Of a DNA stretch of 16,400 nucleotides, positions 14,001-16,400 are shown one piece after another. The notes beneath the pieces were generated by a model, which saw nothing but the letters and a program-made list of their open reading frames with translations, made no database searches and was not told the origin of the DNA. Both the position numbers and the translations under genes were made by a program. The stretch spans positions 1-16,400 of the forward strand of contig DATLHO010000202.1 of assembly GCA_035539855.1 (NCBI GenBank), in the 5' to 3' direction. The DNA comes from DATLHO01 sp035539855. GTDB lineage: Bacteria > Bacteroidota > Ignavibacteria > OLB7. Numbering within the stretch: position 1 is the first letter of the stretch; each line of letters begins with the position of its first letter.

Positions 14001-16400
14001 TGTGATCCCCGCGGTCACAGGCGCGACGCTGGCGAACTACGATGTGGTTCCTGTCAACGGCACGCTGACAATCGAGTCGGCAACGCTCACGATCACGGCG
14101 CCGAGCCCGACGCGAGAGTACGGCGACGCGAATCCGTCGCTCGATGGCAACTACTCGGGCGCGAAGAACGGCGAGACGTTTGTCGTCACCGGCTCGACGA
14201 CAGCAACGGAGACGAGCCCGGTGGGTACGTACGATGTCGTTCCCGCAGTGACTGGAGCGACGCTCGCCAACTACGATGTCGTGCCGGTCAATGGCACGCT
14301 CACGGTCGAGGCTGCCACACTCACGATCACGGCCCCAAGCCCGACGCGTGAGTACGGCGACGCGAACCCGTCGCTTGACGGCAACTACTCCGGCGCGAAG
14401 AACGGCGAGACGTTCGTGGTTACCGGTTCGACGACGGCAACGGAGACGAGTCCGGTCGGCACGTACGACGTGATCCCCGCGGTCACGGGTGCGACGCTGG
14501 CCAACTACGATGTCGTGCCGGTCAACGGCACGCTGACGGTCGAGTCGGCGACGCTTACGATCACGGCACCGAGCCCGACTCGGGAGTACGGCGATGCCAA
14601 CCCGTCGCTCGATGGCAACTACTCGGGCGCGAAGAACGGTGAGACCTTCGTAGTCACCGGCTCGACGACGGCAACGACGACGAGCCCGGTCGGCACGTAC
14701 TCCGTTGTTCCTGCAGTGACTGGAGCGACGCTGGCGAATTACGATGTGGTTCCGGTCAACGGCACGCTGACAATCGAGTCGGCAACGCTCACGATCACGG
14801 CGCCGAGCCCGACTCGAGAGTACGGCGACGCCAACCCTTCGCTCGACGGCAACTACTCCGGCGCGAAGAACGGCGAGACGTTCGTGGTTACCGGTTCGAC
14901 GACCGCCACTGCGACGAGCCCGGTTGGTACCTATGATGTGATCCCCGCGGTCACGGGTGCGACGCTGGCGAACTACGATGTCGTTCCGGTCAACGGCACT
15001 CTGACGGTCGAGTCGGCGACGCTCACGATCACGGCGCCGAGCCCGACGCGCGAGTACGGCGACGCCAATCCGTCGCTCGACGGCAACTTCTCCGGCGCAA
15101 AGAACGGCGAGACGTTCGCCGTCACCGGCTCGACGACGGCAACGTCGACGAGCCCGGTCGGTACGTACGCCGTTGTTCCGGCGGTGACGGGAGCGACGCT
15201 TGCCAACTACGACGTCGTGCCGGTCAACGGCACGCTCACGGTCGAGGTGGCCACGCTCACGATTACGGCACCGAGCCCGACGCGTGAGTACGGCGATGCG
15301 AACCCGTCCCTGGATGGTGGGTATAGCGGAGCCAAGAACGGCGAGATCTTCGTGGTAACCGGCTCGACGACGGCAACGGCGACGAGCCCTGTCGGCACGT
15401 ACGATGTGATCCCTGCGGTCACGGGTGCGACGCTGGCCAACTACGATGTCGTACCGGTCAACGGCACGCTGACGGTTGAGTCGGCGACGCTCACGATCAC
15501 GGCGCCGAGCCCGACTCGAGAGTACGGCGACGCCAACCCGTCCCTGGATGGTGGGTATAGCGGCGCGAAGAACGGTGAGACCTTCGTGGTCACCGGTTCG
15601 ACAACCGCCACGGCAACGAGCCCCGTCGGTACGTACGACGTGGTTCCGGCGGTCACGGGTGCGACGCTCGCCAACTACGATGTTGTTCCTGTGAACGGCA
15701 CGCTGACAGTCGAGTCGGCTACACTCACGATCACGGCACCGAGCCCGACTCGTGAGTACGGCGACGCCAATCCGTCACTCGACGGCAACTTCTCCGGCGC
15801 GAAGAACGGCGAGACGTTCGTGGTCACCGGCTCAACGGCCGCCACGGCGACGAGCCCTGTCGGCACGTACGATGTGATCCCTGCGGTCACGGGTGCAACG
15901 CTGGCCAACTACGATGTGGCGCCAGTCAACGGCACGCTCACGGTCGAGTCGGCCACGCTCACGATCACGGCGCCGAGCCCGACTCGTGAGTACGGTGATG
16001 CCAACCCTTCGCTCGACGGCAACTACTCGGGCGCGAAGAACGGCGAGACGTTTGTCGTCACCGGCTCGACGACGGCCACGGCGACGAGCTCGGTCGGCAC
16101 GTACGATGTGATCCCCGCGGTCACGGGTGCAACGCTGGCGAACTACGATGTGGTTCCGGTCAATGGCACGCTCACGGTCGAGGCTGCCACGCTCACGATC
16201 ACGGCACCGAGCCCGACGCGTGAGTACGGCGATGCGAATCCGTCGCTCGATGGCAACTACAGCGGAGCCAAGAACGGCGAGACCTTCGTGGTCACCGGAT
16301 CGACGACGGCAACGGCGACCAGCCCGGTCGGCACGTACGACGTTGTTCCTGCAGTGACTGGAGCAACCCTGGCCAACTACGATGTCGTGCCGGTCAACGG
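11095..16400 (+). CDS. Giant exported MBG-repeat protein, 3' end outside window
   Basis: Open frame with 1768 codons visible and no stop. The signal peptide has basic residues RR then MWLALLYVVLGTLPALA, with a cut near residue 31. An N-terminal beta-rich domain of about 140 residues (TVTNLQTNTAKDIRSVVLTL) resembles surface-protein repeat-type domains. Two Ig-like domains follow at about 173-265 and 269-350 (LQWQRSTDAGSTWANISGAT, YRYRAV). Then come an Ig-like domain at 353-444 (TATYGDASVTLVATV) and a divergent MBG domain at 446-527. From residue 528 there are 15 full and one partial near-identical 78-residue MBG-type repeats. The repeat core is REYGDANPSLDG-GAKNGETF-VTGSTTAT-TSPVGTY-VVPAVTGATLANYDVVPVNGTLTVES. 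Such proteins are typically long surface adhesins or stalks. ATG 11095 is chosen because it precedes the signal peptide; in-frame GTG 11041 and ATG 11125 are alternatives. No cell-wall or secretion-system anchor is visible, since the C-terminus is absent. Confidence 0.9.
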   Translation, partial: MGTPRVGNRRMQTGMWLALLYVVLGTLPALANTDYSASVTTDPTTVYQNASPAPTITVTVTNLQTNTAKDIRSVVLTLPTGFSGTTGVTISRTGWSSTISADGRTITATSGSAPSDLPGGTGTEAMTIAFASTTSGTGSQSIGVVCANRNGGIDASAVSVSFSVTACTAVSTVTTQPASQEVCSGSNASFSAASDGTAGATKLQWQRSTDAGSTWANISGATTSPLAVSSVTESMSGYRYRAVFSSLCGASTATSDAATLTVPSAASVSDPTSQSVISGNGAEFTVTPSSGATLQWQISTDAGASYSDISGATGTSLSLVSVTTSMSGNRYRAIATTTCSQATSSGATLTVSPITTTTTISPATATYGDASVTLVATVSPSAADGSVSFSIDGAPVGSGTLSAGSASISYNPSALTGGLHTIDATYGGASEYSGSTGTSATLTITKAPLTVTAQDATREYGDANPGFSVSYAGFVNGDNAASLGGTLVVTTTATSTSAIGTWPITASGYTSDNYEISYTDGTLTIEPATLTITAPSPTRDYGEANPPLDGGFSGARNGETFAVTGSTTATSTSPVGTYSVVPAVTGATLANYDVVPVNGKLTVESATLTITAPSPTREYGDANPSLDGNFSGAKNGETFAVTGSTTATTTSPVGTYAVVPAVTGATLANYDVVPVNGTLTIESATLTITAPSPTREYGDANPSLDGNFAGAKNGETFAVTGSTTATSTSPVGTYAVVPAVTGATLANYDVVPVNGTLTVESATLTITAPSPTREYGDANPSLDGNFTGAKNGETFAVTGSTTATTTSPVGTYDVVPAVTGATLANYDVVPVNGTLTVESATLTITAPSPTREYGDANPSLDGGYSGAKNGETFVVTGSTTATASSPVGTYDVVPAVTGATLANYDVVPVNGTLTVEAATLTITAPSPTREYGDANPSLDGNYSGAKNGETFIVTGSTTAMATSPVGTYDVIPAVTGATLANYDVVPVNGTLTIESATLTITAPSPTREYGDANPSLDGNYSGAKNGETFVVTGSTTATETSPVGTYDVVPAVTGATLANYDVVPVNGTLTVEAATLTITAPSPTREYGDANPSLDGNYSGAKNGETFVVTGSTTATETSPVGTYDVIPAVTGATLANYDVVPVNGTLTVESATLTITAPSPTREYGDANPSLDGNYSGAKNGETFVVTGSTTATTTSPVGTYSVVPAVTGATLANYDVVPVNGTLTIESATLTITAPSPTREYGDANPSLDGNYSGAKNGETFVVTGSTTATATSPVGTYDVIPAVTGATLANYDVVPVNGTLTVESATLTITAPSPTREYGDANPSLDGNFSGAKNGETFAVTGSTTATSTSPVGTYAVVPAVTGATLANYDVVPVNGTLTVEVATLTITAPSPTREYGDANPSLDGGYSGAKNGEIFVVTGSTTATATSPVGTYDVIPAVTGATLANYDVVPVNGTLTVESATLTITAPSPTREYGDANPSLDGGYSGAKNGETFVVTGSTTATATSPVGTYDVVPAVTGATLANYDVVPVNGTLTVESATLTITAPSPTREYGDANPSLDGNFSGAKNGETFVVTGSTAATATSPVGTYDVIPAVTGATLANYDVAPVNGTLTVESATLTITAPSPTREYGDANPSLDGNYSGAKNGETFVVTGSTTATATSSVGTYDVIPAVTGATLANYDVVPVNGTLTVEAATLTITAPSPTREYGDANPSLDGNYSGAKNGETFVVTGSTTATATSPVGTYDVVPAVTGATLANYDVVPVN
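12676..16400 (+). repeat. Tandem array of 234-bp MBG-repeat units
   Basis: Units start at 12676 and every 234 bp after that (12910, 13144, 13378, and so on to 16186), with no indel in any of the 15 complete copies. The sixteenth is cut by the window end. Unit 1 is the most divergent (RDYGEANPPL, GKLTVES), as expected at an array edge. Protein variation is confined mainly to a few sites: DG(N/G)(F/Y)(S/A/T)G, ETF(A/V/I)V, TTAT(S/T/A/E)TSP and GTY(S/A/D)V. Most DNA differences between copies are at third codon positions. Two silent haplotypes of the PAVTGAT block alternate along much of the array. Confidence 0.95.

Noticed and set aside
12867..15908. Regularly spaced minus-strand open frames of 63-77 codons in the repeat array
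   Set aside because: They recur every 234 bp because they are antisense shadows of the MBG repeats. They have no independent start signals, and the plus frame shows third-position silent change.
12676..16400. CRISPR-like periodicity
   Set aside because: The 234-bp units are in-frame coding repeats with no short repeat/unique spacer structure.

Overview
This is a GC-rich bacterial window with tightly packed genes, Shine-Dalgarno-led starts, a Spy/CpxP-like exported protein, two lipoprotein signal peptides and several envelope proteins, so the host has a Gram-negative-type envelope. The best -10 boxes I can find read TAnnTT rather than TATAAT, which resembles the FCB group. A Gemmatimonadota- or Acidobacteriota-like soil bacterium is my guess. 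No rRNA, tRNA or taxonomic marker gene is present, so this is only a suggestion.

Layout, left to right. 23-583: small exported Spy/CpxP-like protein, closed by a very strong terminator. 694-2270 (minus): two-gene ABC-2 exporter operon, ATPase then permease, with an ATGA overlap. 2447-3421: SAM-dependent methyltransferase. 3440-4321 (minus): multi-pass membrane protein of unknown family. 4503-5219 (minus): DUF2807-type lipoprotein. 5416-5928: CoA-binding-domain protein. 5961-6338 (minus): DUF5684-like membrane protein. 6474-6842 (minus): VOC/glyoxalase-fold protein. 7198-8193: secreted protein with three carboxypeptidase-regulatory-like beta-sandwich domains and a highly charged tail, followed by two tandem hairpin terminators. 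8286-10472 (minus): a compact operon of MarR regulator, pirin and a lipoprotein peroxiredoxin (PrxQ/BCP type). It looks redox-related, and the MarR gene probably represses itself through a palindrome inside its promoter spacer.

10473-11094 is a long gene-free stretch. It has a plausible promoter and a series of hairpins, and it looks like a structured 5' leader. 11095 to the window end is the start of a giant exported protein with more than 1768 codons visible. It has a signal peptide, an N-terminal domain, three Ig-like domains, one divergent MBG domain, and then at least 16 near-identical MBG-type repeats of exactly 78 residues (234 bp). The end lies outside the window.

Most unusual points: (i) the MBG array shows a two-repeat (468 bp) alternation at silent sites, a footprint of dimer duplication; (ii) the long structured leader ahead of the giant gene; (iii) two adjacent, oppositely oriented genes share a CTGAC-N4-GTCAG palindrome exactly 22 nt ahead of a TAGCTTG box, placing its centre near -41.5, where a class II activator would bind.
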